Part shown: piece by piece, positions 25,130-33,010 of the stretch
Position numbering within the stretch: the stretch's first letter is position 1
Layout of the letters: every line of letters starts with the position of its first letter
NCBI GenBank assembly: GCA_964247755.1
Contig: CAXTVX010000020.1
Coordinates: 1 to 48,242, forward strand
Origin: Lichenicola sp964247755
GTDB lineage: Bacteria; Pseudomonadota; Alphaproteobacteria; Acetobacterales; Acetobacteraceae
Length of the DNA: 48,242 nt
Reading direction: 5' to 3'
Program-made: the position numbers and the translations under genes
Notes under the pieces: model-generated
What the model was told of the DNA's origin: nothing
Database searches by the model: none
What the model saw: only the letters and a program-made list of their open reading frames with translations

Positions 25130-27262
25130 ATGACCGGATCGATACGAGCACGTCGCATCGGCACGACCGGCCTGATCGCTGCGGCGGTCCTGTCGCTGCC
25201 GCCATCCGCCGCGCGTGCCCAGCCCGTTCCATCGCACGACTTCACCCTGAAGCAGGTGCTGAGCGCACCCTTCCCCTCGTCCCTGGTCGCAGCACCCCAG
25301 GGCGGACGCGCCGCCTGGGTCTACGACGCCGAAGGCGTGCGCAACGTCTGGGTCGCCCAGAAGGCGGCGGACGGGAGCTATCGCAGCCGGCCGGTCACCG
25401 CCTACGCCGGCGACAACGGCGACGACCTGGGCGAACTCAGCTGGGACGGGGCAGGGCGCACGGTGGCCTACACCCGCGGAGGCAGCCTGGAGGGCGGTGG
25501 CCCGGTCAACATCATGAGCCTCGCCAGCGGGGCGCCACCCCAGGCGGTCTGGACTGCGTCGATCGACGGCCAGGCCCCGCGGCAGGTCGGCCCCGGCCAC
25601 TCCCCCGCCGTCTCGCCCCGGGGCGACATGGTCGCCTACCTGTCCGGAGGACAGGTCTGGACCGCGCCGTTGGCCGGCGGGGCGCCGAGCCCGCTGCTCC
25701 ACGACCGCGGCGAGGACAGCGCGCTCACCTGGTCCCCCGACGGAACGCGCCTCGCCTTCGTCAGCACCCGCACCGACCACAGCCTAGTCGGCGTCTACGA
25801 CACCGGCAGCCACCTCATCACCTGGGTGCAGCCGAGCTTCGACACCGACCAGGCACCGGAATGGTCGCCGGACGGACGCGGTCTCGCCTTTGTCCGCGTG
25901 CCCGCAGGTGCGGCGAACTCCCTGTTCAACCACCGGCAGGGCCAGCCCTGGTCCATCTGGATCGCCGATCCGGCGACGGGTGCCGCACACCGGATCTGGA
26001 CGGCTGCACCCGGCCCCGGCAGCGTCTTCTACCCTTCCCTCGGCGACAGGGTGCTGATGTGGAGCGCTGGCGACCGCATCGTCTTTCCCTGGGAGCGGAT
26101 CGGCTGGGCGCATCTCTATGCCGTGCCGGCGGCCGGAGGCCCGGAGCGCGAGCTGACGCCCGGCAGCTACGAGGTGTTCAACACTGCCCTCAGCCCCGAC
26201 CGGAGCCGCATCGTCTACTCGGCCAATGCGGAGGAGACCGATCGCTGGCACCTGTGGGAGGTCGCCGTCGCCGGCGGCGCCCCCCACGCCCTGACCCGCG
26301 GCGCGAGCATCGAGGACTACCCCGTCCTGTCCAGCGACGGACAGGTGCTGGCGCTGCACGGCACCGCGCGCGACCCGATGCGGCCGGTCAGGATCGCGGA
26401 CGGCACCGCGACCGACCTCGCCCCCGGCGCGATCCCCGCCGACTTCCCATCGGCCCGGCTGGTCGAGCCGCAGCCGGTGGTGCTTGCCGCCGCCGACGGC
26501 CTCCCCATCCACGCCCAGCTCTTCCTGCCGCCGCCCGGCCGCCGGCGCGCGCCCGGTCCGGCGGTGCTGTTCTTCCACGGCGGCCCGTCCCGCGAGATGC
26601 TGCTGGGCTGGCATCCCATGGACGCCTACAGCTTCATGTACGGCATGAACCAATATCTCGCCGACGAAGGCTACGTGGTGCTGTCGGTCAACTACCGTGG
26701 CGGCATCGGCTACGGCCTCGACTTCCGGACGGCGCCGAACTTCGGGGCGGCCGGCGCCAGCGAGCTGAACGACATCCTGGGTGCAGCACTCTACCTGCGT
26801 TCCCGCCCGGACGTGGACCCTGCCCGGGTCGGCATCTGGGGCGGAAGCTATGGCGGGCTGATGACCGCACTCGGCCTTTCCCGCGCCTCGGGCCTCCTGG
26901 CGGCGGGGGTCGACTACGCCGGCGTGCACGACTGGCGCACCCTGCTGCCTGGCCTTGACCATCCAGGCGCCCCGGCCGGTGCGGCGCAGCTTGCCTTCGA
27001 CTCCTCGGCCATCGCGACGGTCGACCGGTGGCGCTCTCCCGTGCTGCTGGTCCACGCGGACGACGACCGAAATGTCCCCTTCTCCCAGTCGGTGGAGCTG
27101 CTCACGGCACTTCGCAAGCACGATGTCGACGTCGAGCAGCTGGTGATCCCGGACGAGATCCACGACCTCCTGCGGGAGCACTCCTGGCTCACCCTGTTCG
27201 ACGCGACCGACGATTTCTTCGCCCGCCATCTCGTTCCGTCGCACACGCCAACCCGGCCATAG
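25130..27262 (+). CDS. S9 family prolyl oligopeptidase, secreted
   Basis: A 710-residue S9 peptidase. The signal peptide covers about 1-31 (ARA-QPV). A seven-bladed propeller follows, with repeated SPDG/SPDR motifs (LTWSPDGTRLAFVS, EWSPDGRGLAFVR, ALSPDRSRIVYS). The C-terminal alpha/beta hydrolase domain has the oxyanion segment FFHGGPS, nucleophile Ser573 in GGSYGG, an aspartate near 645 in HADDDRNVP and His678 in PDEIHDLL. It cleaves short peptides, in this clade often dipeptidyl- or acylaminoacyl-peptidase-like. AGGAG lies nine bases before the ATG. It is 47 bp after the YkvI-like gene. The context suggests periplasmic trimming of imported peptides before uptake by the POT transporter. Confidence 0.92.
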   Translation: MTGSIRARRIGTTGLIAAAVLSLPPSAARAQPVPSHDFTLKQVLSAPFPSSLVAAPQGGRAAWVYDAEGVRNVWVAQKAADGSYRSRPVTAYAGDNGDDLGELSWDGAGRTVAYTRGGSLEGGGPVNIMSLASGAPPQAVWTASIDGQAPRQVGPGHSPAVSPRGDMVAYLSGGQVWTAPLAGGAPSPLLHDRGEDSALTWSPDGTRLAFVSTRTDHSLVGVYDTGSHLITWVQPSFDTDQAPEWSPDGRGLAFVRVPAGAANSLFNHRQGQPWSIWIADPATGAAHRIWTAAPGPGSVFYPSLGDRVLMWSAGDRIVFPWERIGWAHLYAVPAAGGPERELTPGSYEVFNTALSPDRSRIVYSANAEETDRWHLWEVAVAGGAPHALTRGASIEDYPVLSSDGQVLALHGTARDPMRPVRIADGTATDLAPGAIPADFPSARLVEPQPVVLAAADGLPIHAQLFLPPPGRRRAPGPAVLFFHGGPSREMLLGWHPMDAYSFMYGMNQYLADEGYVVLSVNYRGGIGYGLDFRTAPNFGAAGASELNDILGAALYLRSRPDVDPARVGIWGGSYGGLMTALGLSRASGLLAAGVDYAGVHDWRTLLPGLDHPGAPAGAAQLAFDSSAIATVDRWRSPVLLVHADDDRNVPFSQSVELLTALRKHDVDVEQLVIPDEIHDLLREHSWLTLFDATDDFFARHLVPSHTPTRP

Positions 27263-27351
27263 CCGATCCGCAGTTGCCGGGGGCTGCAGCGAGGAAGGAC
27301 AGGCGTGGACGCGGGCAGGCTGATGTGGGACGGGTGGGAAGGCTCCTAACC

Positions 27352-27364
27352 TGAACACTGTTCA
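27352..27364. promoter_or_regulatory. perfect 13-bp palindrome TGAACACTGTTCA, candidate operator
   Basis: TGAACA-C-TGTTCA is a perfect inverted repeat centred 28 bp before the start of the following alpha/beta hydrolase gene. Symmetric sites of this form are typical for TetR-type and other dimeric repressors. No TetR gene is in the window, so the cognate protein would be encoded elsewhere. Confidence 0.5.
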
Positions 27365-27385
27365 TGAATCCGGTATCCGGAGGAT

Positions 27386-28099
27386 ATGGCCCCTGATCGC
27401 GGAGCGGCATACGAACCTGTCCGGCCACCTCTTACGGCGCGCTGGAGCGAGTGGTCTGCGCTGCTCCGTCCACCACCTCGAGGTCTGAAGGGACCGGTTC
27501 CGGACGGCCCTTCCCGGCAAGCCGCCGCCGCGACAGGTCCCGTTCTGGTTCTTCCGGGACTCGGACGCGGAGACGGCCAGACGCTCCACCTCCGGCGTCA
27601 CCTCATCGATCTTGGATTTGACGCACGAGGCTGGGGCCTGGACGTCGACATCGGCCCGACACGACGAGTGCTGGACGGGCTCGATGCATTGCTCTGCACG
27701 ACCGTGGATGCAGGCGGCCCGGTGAACCTGGTCGGGCTCAGCATGGGCGGGTTGTTTGCGCGATGGATGGCGCAGCGCCATCCGGCTTTGACACGTCAGG
27801 TCGTGACGGTCTGTTCCCCGTTCAGATCGCCGCTGGACAGCTTCTTCCTGCCGTTGCGCCAGGTCGCGCCATTCTGGCCATGCGACGTCGCCGCCTTTGT
27901 CGAGGCCGTCAGTCGCCGTCCTCCCGTTCCATCGACATGCTTCTACACGGTCACGGACGGCACGGTGACGTGGGGCAGCTGCCTTGATCCGGAAACGCCA
28001 GCGGATTGCCTGGAATTTTCAGGAGTGCATCTCACCATGGCCACCAATCCCGAGGTGTGGTCCATGCTTGCGGAACGACTTGTACGACCGCTGATCTAG
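27386..28099 (+). CDS. alpha/beta hydrolase
   Basis: A 237-residue alpha/beta hydrolase. PVLVLPGLGRGDGQT forms the first core strand and oxyanion loop. The nucleophile elbow is GLSMGG (Ser about residue 118), DGTVTWGSC holds a likely acid, and the candidate catalytic histidine is in GVHLTMATNPEV near the C-terminus. The N-terminal 45 residues are Arg/Pro-rich and may not all be translated. GGAGG lies only two bases before the ATG, so the true start is uncertain. No signal peptide is seen. It stands alone between the S9 peptidase and the convergent glycosyltransferase operon, behind a palindrome. A lipase/esterase-like role is possible; the substrate is unknown. Confidence 0.75.
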   Translation: MAPDRGAAYEPVRPPLTARWSEWSALLRPPPRGLKGPVPDGPSRQAAAATGPVLVLPGLGRGDGQTLHLRRHLIDLGFDARGWGLDVDIGPTRRVLDGLDALLCTTVDAGGPVNLVGLSMGGLFARWMAQRHPALTRQVVTVCSPFRSPLDSFFLPLRQVAPFWPCDVAAFVEAVSRRPPVPSTCFYTVTDGTVTWGSCLDPETPADCLEFSGVHLTMATNPEVWSMLAERLVRPLI

Positions 28100-28242
28100 G
28101 TCCGCCAGGTTCGACCACAAGAGCGCGATCGCCGCCTACGGGTCGTCGGGAACAAGAGGGCTGGCCACGCCTCACCAACGCGCCGAAACCGGTTCGTCAG
28201 GCGTCCTGGGAGCCAGACCGCTCCGCCGCCAGCTGCCTCAGG

Positions 28243-29328
28243 TTACTGAAACCGGGCTTGCAGGCTCGAGGAAAAGATCGACTGCACGACAGCGTAAAGG
28301 CGCTCACAGTTGTCGAGCCACTTCTCCTGCGTAAACAGCTCGAGTACCCGCCTGTGCGGCACGTCACGACCGATGGCCAGCGCCTCGGGGATCGCGGCTG
28401 CAAGAGCCTGCACGTCGTCAGGCGGCGCGAAGATGCCTGCTTCGGCAACCACCTCACGTGCAGCGCCACGATCGAAGCTGGCAACCGGCAGGCCGCACGC
28501 CATCGCCTCGATGGCGACCAAGCCAAACGGCTCGTCCCAGCAAGGCGTGAACAGGAACACCGACGCCTGTCCCAGCTCGGATGCAAGTTCCGCGGCACGG
28601 ATATGGCCGCCATAGCGGATCTGATCGCTCAGCAGTGGCCTGACCAGGGCCTCCCAGTAGACGGGATCCTCGATCATCCCGAACAACGTCAACGGGATGC
28701 CGGCCCTCCGTGCCGCCTCCACAGCCAGATGGGTGCCCTTGTTCGAGGTGATCCGACCGCACCAGACGGCGCTGCCGTTTCCTGATCGCTGGAACGGCCA
28801 GGCAGACGGATCGATCCCGTTGTGCAGGACCGAGGCTTCAACGGGTGACCCGCTAGGCCACCAGGCGTGCAGCTGACCGGCCGACGTCACGGTAAGACGG
28901 TGGGTGGGGCAGCCGGCATCCTTGACGAACCAGTGCAGCGCGTCGAACGGCGGCACGTGCAGGGAGGTCACCATGGGCATGTCGCCGGCCCGTGCGCGCT
29001 GGAGCGGGAAGCGGTGCAGGCTGTTGTTGTGCACGACGTCGAACCCGCCACGAGCGATGCGGTCGCAGGCATTCGCATAGCCAGCATCGACGTGCTTGAT
29101 CAACGACGCACTGTTGCTGTGCTCCGCCCGAGGAAACGTACGCTCGTAGTGCTCGTCCAGCACCGGGTCGAGCCGGAAACGGGAGTCGCTGTCACCGGAA
29201 GCGAACAGGACCACCTCGTGGCCGCGTCCTGCGAGTCCGGCAGCGAGATGCCAGCTATGCGCCTCCATTCCGCCCATGAAGGGTTCGGCGATCGGCTGGC
29301 GCGCATGCGACAGCAGGGCGATCCTCAC
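28243..29328 (-). CDS. GT4 family glycosyltransferase
   Basis: A 361-residue GT-B glycosyltransferase. The N-terminal domain begins RIALLSHARQPIAEPFMGGM with the glycine-rich acceptor loop, and the middle has HNGIDPSAWPF and WCGRITSNKGTHLAVEAA. The C-terminal nucleotide-sugar motif EPFGLVAIEAMACGLPV gives the E-x7-E signature of GT4 retaining enzymes. It starts at a GTG (29328) overlapping the stop of the GT2 gene by four bases; the longer frame upstream is spurious. It is the last gene of a four-glycosyltransferase operon. Donor and acceptor cannot be told from sequence. Confidence 0.88.
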   Translation of the reverse strand: MRIALLSHARQPIAEPFMGGMEAHSWHLAAGLAGRGHEVVLFASGDSDSRFRLDPVLDEHYERTFPRAEHSNSASLIKHVDAGYANACDRIARGGFDVVHNNSLHRFPLQRARAGDMPMVTSLHVPPFDALHWFVKDAGCPTHRLTVTSAGQLHAWWPSGSPVEASVLHNGIDPSAWPFQRSGNGSAVWCGRITSNKGTHLAVEAARRAGIPLTLFGMIEDPVYWEALVRPLLSDQIRYGGHIRAAELASELGQASVFLFTPCWDEPFGLVAIEAMACGLPVASFDRGAAREVVAEAGIFAPPDDVQALAAAIPEALAIGRDVPHRRVLELFTQEKWLDNCERLYAVVQSIFSSSLQARFQ

Positions 29329-30248
29329 GCGACGGCCGATGCCAGCGGCACCACACGGTCCTCCAGGATGCGGATCACACGCGTGGTGTTGGCGTACGGC
29401 TGGTGATCCTGTTGGCCGGTCAAGGCCAGGTCGTCCGCGTTGGGACGACGCAGGATCCGGATTGGCTTCCCGGGCGCATCGTCGATCAGCCCCATGAGCC
29501 GAAACGCGTGCAGCCAGTGTCCCATGGTGCGGTAACCCCACTTCGCCTCGAACAGCTGGGCGTTGCGCACCACGCTGTCGAGGTGGTGCACGGGCGGCAT
29601 GTGGTGCCGGTGGTACTGATGGTAGGCGAGTCCGCCTTTCATCCAGGCTATCGGAATGCCCTTGCGGTCGAGCGCCTTGCCGAAATCGGTGTCCTCGCCC
29701 CCGTATCCGTAGTAGCGCTCGTCGAAGCCGCCCGATGCCAGGAACGTTTCCCTGCGCATCGCGAAGTTGAGCGACCAGAAGCAGCGATAATCGTTGCAGA
29801 GTTCGACACCTTCGGCCGGCGGCCCGCGCCGGTCGGAGTGCTTGACGGCGATCACGGCAAGCTCGTCGCAGCGCCAGCCGTCCAGGGCGGCACCACCAGG
29901 CAGATACAGCACCTCTCCCATCAGCAGCCCGTCCAGCTCGGCGAGTTTCTGCGCATAGTCGCCGACCAGGGCAGGTGTCGGGATGCAGTCCATGTCGAGG
30001 AACACCAGCGCCTCGCCGGTCGCGGTGCGTGCTGCGGCATTGCGAGCCGCCGCCAGCGGCAGGCGGTTGTCGCGGATCATGATCTGGTGAATCGGAAAGC
30101 GGGTCGCCGGAAGGTCGTAGGGCCGATCCTGCATCACCGCGACGATCAGCTCGACCGGCGCCTCGGCTTGCCGGTCCAGTCCCAGCACGACGTTGTGCAG
30201 ATGTTCCGGGCGTCCTCTGGCCAACGTCGCAACCGATACGCTGAGCAT
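29325..30248 (-). CDS. GT2 family glycosyltransferase (galactosyltransferase-like C-terminus)
   Basis: A 307-residue GT-A enzyme. It opens LSVSVATLARGRPEHLHNVV, has AAARNAAARTATGEALVFLD followed by the metal-binding DMDCIP (DxD), and a C-terminal GGFDERYYGYGGEDTDFGKA with the ED acid/base pair of GT2/GT7-like enzymes. It would transfer a sugar with inversion from a nucleotide donor. The ATG at 30248 has GGAG ten bases upstream and lies five bases after the preceding gene; the 59-residue upstream extension is not protein-like. It is third of four co-directional glycosyltransferase genes. Confidence 0.87.
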   Translation of the reverse strand: MLSVSVATLARGRPEHLHNVVLGLDRQAEAPVELIVAVMQDRPYDLPATRFPIHQIMIRDNRLPLAAARNAAARTATGEALVFLDMDCIPTPALVGDYAQKLAELDGLLMGEVLYLPGGAALDGWRCDELAVIAVKHSDRRGPPAEGVELCNDYRCFWSLNFAMRRETFLASGGFDERYYGYGGEDTDFGKALDRKGIPIAWMKGGLAYHQYHRHHMPPVHHLDSVVRNAQLFEAKWGYRTMGHWLHAFRLMGLIDDAPGKPIRILRRPNADDLALTGQQDHQPYANTTRVIRILEDRVVPLASAVA

Positions 30249-30253
30249 CTCGT

Positions 30254-31393
30254 TCAGGCTCCTACAGGTATGGCAGGTCGAGGAACAGTGGCCGGCTTTG
30301 ACCAGAGGCTGGCCGCGAGGTGCTCCAGCCAAGCGGCAGCCTTCTCCGCGGCTGCATCCTCGATCATCGCGCGTTGCAGGTCGGGCCGATGGCTGGTCTG
30401 CGTCTCGGCAAGGGCGCGCTGCCACGCGTCAGCCGAGGACGGCAGATGCGGCCGAGTGCAGGCCACCCCGGCGGCTGCCAGCGCTTCGGCCTTGCGATGC
30501 TGCTCGTCGAAGTAGCGCCACTCGGGTATGGCAAGCCAAGGTCGGGCTGCCGCCAGGATCTGCTGGCATGTCGTGTTGCCGGTGGATGCGATCACCAAGT
30601 CGGCTGCGGCGACATGCGAGAGTGCATCGGTCACCCAGCCGCGATGCTCGACGTTGGCAGGCTCGGTCGCGTGCCAGTCCTGCTTGACCGGACCGATCGT
30701 GATCCAGCGTGCACCCGGACGGCTGCGGGCGCCGACGCCAAGTGCTGCCTGGCTGAAGCCGCCGCCGCCGTCGCCGGACATCACCAGGACCATCTCCTGG
30801 TCAGGCATGATGCCGAGCCGACGGCGCGCCGTTTTCCTGTCGAACACCTCCGTTCCTGCTCCCAGGCCGCCGGCAAAGCACGTGCGTGCGCGCATGCCCG
30901 GATCCCATTCGGGCTGTGCAAGTGCCGCGTGGAACGGAGCGAGCAGTCCTGCAGCGCCATCATAGGCAGCCTGATGGCCGCCGTCGCCGCGGTCGCCGTG
31001 CTGGAGCACCGTGACCTGTGGCACGCTGCAGATCCGGGCGAGCTGTGCGATCTCGGCCGACACGTCGCAGATCATCAACGCCGGGTTCGCCTTGTCGAAC
31101 CAACCGACGATGGTGGCCATCGCCTGGCGGATCGATGGCCATCCCAGCGGCACGCAATGCAGGGTGGGCGGAGTGGGCAGGTGATCCATGCTCGTCGCTT
31201 CGTCGCCCCGCGGCTCGAACAGCGACGGAATCACGACGATCCTGGCCTGCGCAGGCAGTGGCGGGAAGATGTCGTCGCGTGCGCAGAACACGACCAGCGG
31301 GCGCTCGGGCGGCAGCGCGTGCGCAATCGCGGCGCAACGTTCGGCATGGCCACGGCCTTGATGATGGACGAAGTAGCCGAAAGGCTGCGTCAT
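30254..31393 (-). CDS. GT28/MurG-like glycosyltransferase
   Basis: A 379-residue GT-B protein. The N-terminal FGYFVHHQGRGHAERCAAIA has the G-x-G-H acceptor loop of MurG/GT28-type enzymes. The C-terminal half has LVMSGDGGGGFSQAAL and IASTGNTTCQQILAAARPWL, then IPEWRYFDEQHRKAEALAAA, which corresponds to the donor-binding region of that family. The ATG at 31393 overlaps the upstream stop (ATGA). It is second in the operon. Related proteins act on lipid- or cell-surface-linked sugars, but no specific pathway can be named here. Confidence 0.82.
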   Translation of the reverse strand: MTQPFGYFVHHQGRGHAERCAAIAHALPPERPLVVFCARDDIFPPLPAQARIVVIPSLFEPRGDEATSMDHLPTPPTLHCVPLGWPSIRQAMATIVGWFDKANPALMICDVSAEIAQLARICSVPQVTVLQHGDRGDGGHQAAYDGAAGLLAPFHAALAQPEWDPGMRARTCFAGGLGAGTEVFDRKTARRRLGIMPDQEMVLVMSGDGGGGFSQAALGVGARSRPGARWITIGPVKQDWHATEPANVEHRGWVTDALSHVAAADLVIASTGNTTCQQILAAARPWLAIPEWRYFDEQHRKAEALAAAGVACTRPHLPSSADAWQRALAETQTSHRPDLQRAMIEDAAAEKAAAWLEHLAASLWSKPATVPRPAIPVGA

Positions 31394-32781
31394 GCGGCTG
31401 TCCACTGGCGGAGGGACACCGGCTCCAAAGCCGCCGGCCGGTCCGGCCAGACGTCACCGTGTTGCCGACCGACCTGGCGGGCAGTCGTGGCTGCGTCCGT
31501 GTCGCCGGTGCGGAGTGCCGCATAGAGCGAGACCGACCACCTTGCGTAGGCGGACCAGCTGTAGTGCCGCACGTTGCGCAACGACGCCTGCGACAAGCGG
31601 CGGTGCAGATCGGCGTCCGAAACGACCTCGAGGCAGGCGGCGCCGATGGCGACCTCGTCGCGCGGGTCGATCAGCAGGGCGTGCCCGATGTTGCCGGCGA
31701 TCTCCGCCGGGCCGCCGTTGCGGGTCGCGACCACCGGCACTCCGGCCGCCGCCGCCTCGATCAGCGTCAGGCCGAAGGGTTCATGCAGCGCCGGGTTCAC
31801 GAACACGCCGCCGCACGCCGCACGCCGGTAGAGGAAGGTCACGTCGGCGGCGTTGTGCCGGGGCGGAAGTGCTACGCGGCCAAGCAACAGCCGGTCCGCG
31901 CAAAGCTGCACCAGTTCGCTGACCACCTCCAACTCCTCGGCCGAAGAGCGGCACCCGCCGTGCTGGCCGGCGAGGATGACGAGGTTCGCCCGCGCAGCCA
32001 GCGACGGCTCCGCGGCATAGGCTCGCACCAGCGCAGCCAGGTTCTTCTTGCGGACGGGACGGGCGATCGCCAGCACGATCGGCTTGTCGAGGTCGTGCAG
32101 CCAGTCGCCGAGCCTGACAAGTGGACGCGTCGCCGGGCACGCGGCCGCGCGGTGCGGCACGCCGGGCGGCAGGCACCGGATCCGGGTCGTTGCGACGACG
32201 CCGTAGGCCTGGATCTGCCGGTCGGCCTCGTCCCGCGTCGACACGATGATCGCGTCGGCGGTCTCGATCGCGCGGCGCTCGGCCGCGATGCGGCCGGCCA
32301 GAACGTCCCGGCCGGACTGCTGGCCCTGCTTGTCGAGACCAAGCGCATGCGGCGTGTAGACGAAAGGAATGCCGAAGCGGCAGCGCACGTCGAAGGCCAC
32401 GGTCGCGGCGTCGGCGAAATGGGCATGGATCAGGTCAGGAAGTCGGGGCAGCGCTGCCAGATGGACGCAAAATGCTTCGGTAAACCGCGGCAGCTCGGCC
32501 GCCAGTGCTTCCTTCTCCAGATACGCCGGGTTGTCTGTGGCGATTCGGTTGATGGTGACCTTGCTGCTGAGCGGCTCGACCGACAGCGCGTGCTCGGCGC
32601 CCAGATGGCGGTCGTGGAACAGGCGCGTGACGATCGAAACCCGCTTCACGGATGACAGCCGCGCCTGAGCAGCGGCGGCATCCAGCACATAGGCGATATG
32701 GCCTCCTGTATCTGCGGTCAGGCCAAAGCTGATGGGCGGCACTTTCAAGCATCCGCCCAGCGCCAAGTGCAGTATGAACAA
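31390..32781 (-). CDS. sucrose-phosphate-synthase-like GT4 glycosyltransferase
   Basis: A GT4 enzyme of about 463 residues, first gene of the operon. The N-terminus FILHLALGG, SFGLTADTGGHIAYVLDAAA resembles the DTGGQ loop of sucrose-phosphate synthase and related glucosyltransferases. HAHFADAATVAF and VYTPHALGLDKQ follow, then the donor-site VLAIARPVRKKNLAALV and EPFGLTLIEAAAAGVPVVAT. I chose the TTG at 32781, which has AGGAG five to six bases upstream; a longer frame opens at another TTG (32904) without such a site and through AT-richer sequence. The sugar product is unknown; true sucrose-phosphate synthase activity is not claimed. Confidence 0.83.
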   Translation of the reverse strand: MFILHLALGGCLKVPPISFGLTADTGGHIAYVLDAAAAQARLSSVKRVSIVTRLFHDRHLGAEHALSVEPLSSKVTINRIATDNPAYLEKEALAAELPRFTEAFCVHLAALPRLPDLIHAHFADAATVAFDVRCRFGIPFVYTPHALGLDKQGQQSGRDVLAGRIAAERRAIETADAIIVSTRDEADRQIQAYGVVATTRIRCLPPGVPHRAAACPATRPLVRLGDWLHDLDKPIVLAIARPVRKKNLAALVRAYAAEPSLAARANLVILAGQHGGCRSSAEELEVVSELVQLCADRLLLGRVALPPRHNAADVTFLYRRAACGGVFVNPALHEPFGLTLIEAAAAGVPVVATRNGGPAEIAGNIGHALLIDPRDEVAIGAACLEVVSDADLHRRLSQASLRNVRHYSWSAYARWSVSLYAALRTGDTDAATTARQVGRQHGDVWPDRPAALEPVSLRQWTAA

Positions 32782-32814
32782 AACATCTCCTGGTGATTGG
32801 CTAAAGCATTCGAG

Positions 32815-32844
32815 AAGATAGTGCTGAGCAGGAGCTCCGATCAA
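32815..32844 (-). promoter_or_regulatory. possible promoter of the glycosyltransferase operon
   Basis: Minus-strand TTGATC (32844-32839) and TATCTT (32820-32815) are 18 bp apart, about 34 bp before the preferred TTG start, in a locally AT-richer stretch. A GGAGCTCC palindrome lies in the spacer. The match to consensus is modest. Confidence 0.4.
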
Positions 32845-33010
32845 GAAAAGGGCGGTGAAGCCTATCGAGCGCCGTAGAAGCTGTTCGCTCCCAATGACCG
32901 ACAATTCTTGGAGGTACGATGAAGGGTTGTCCAGCAGCCTTGAACATGAGCGTCAGGCCGTATCTACTCCTGTGTCGCGGCGGCTTGGTTTGGTCGCCTG
33001 AACCCGTTGC

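Noticed and set aside
31390..32904. The longer form of the SPS-like glycosyltransferase starting at 32904
   Set aside because: It opens at a TTG without a ribosome binding site, and its first 41 residues lie in AT-richer sequence that contains a likely promoter; the TTG at 32781 has a good AGGAG.
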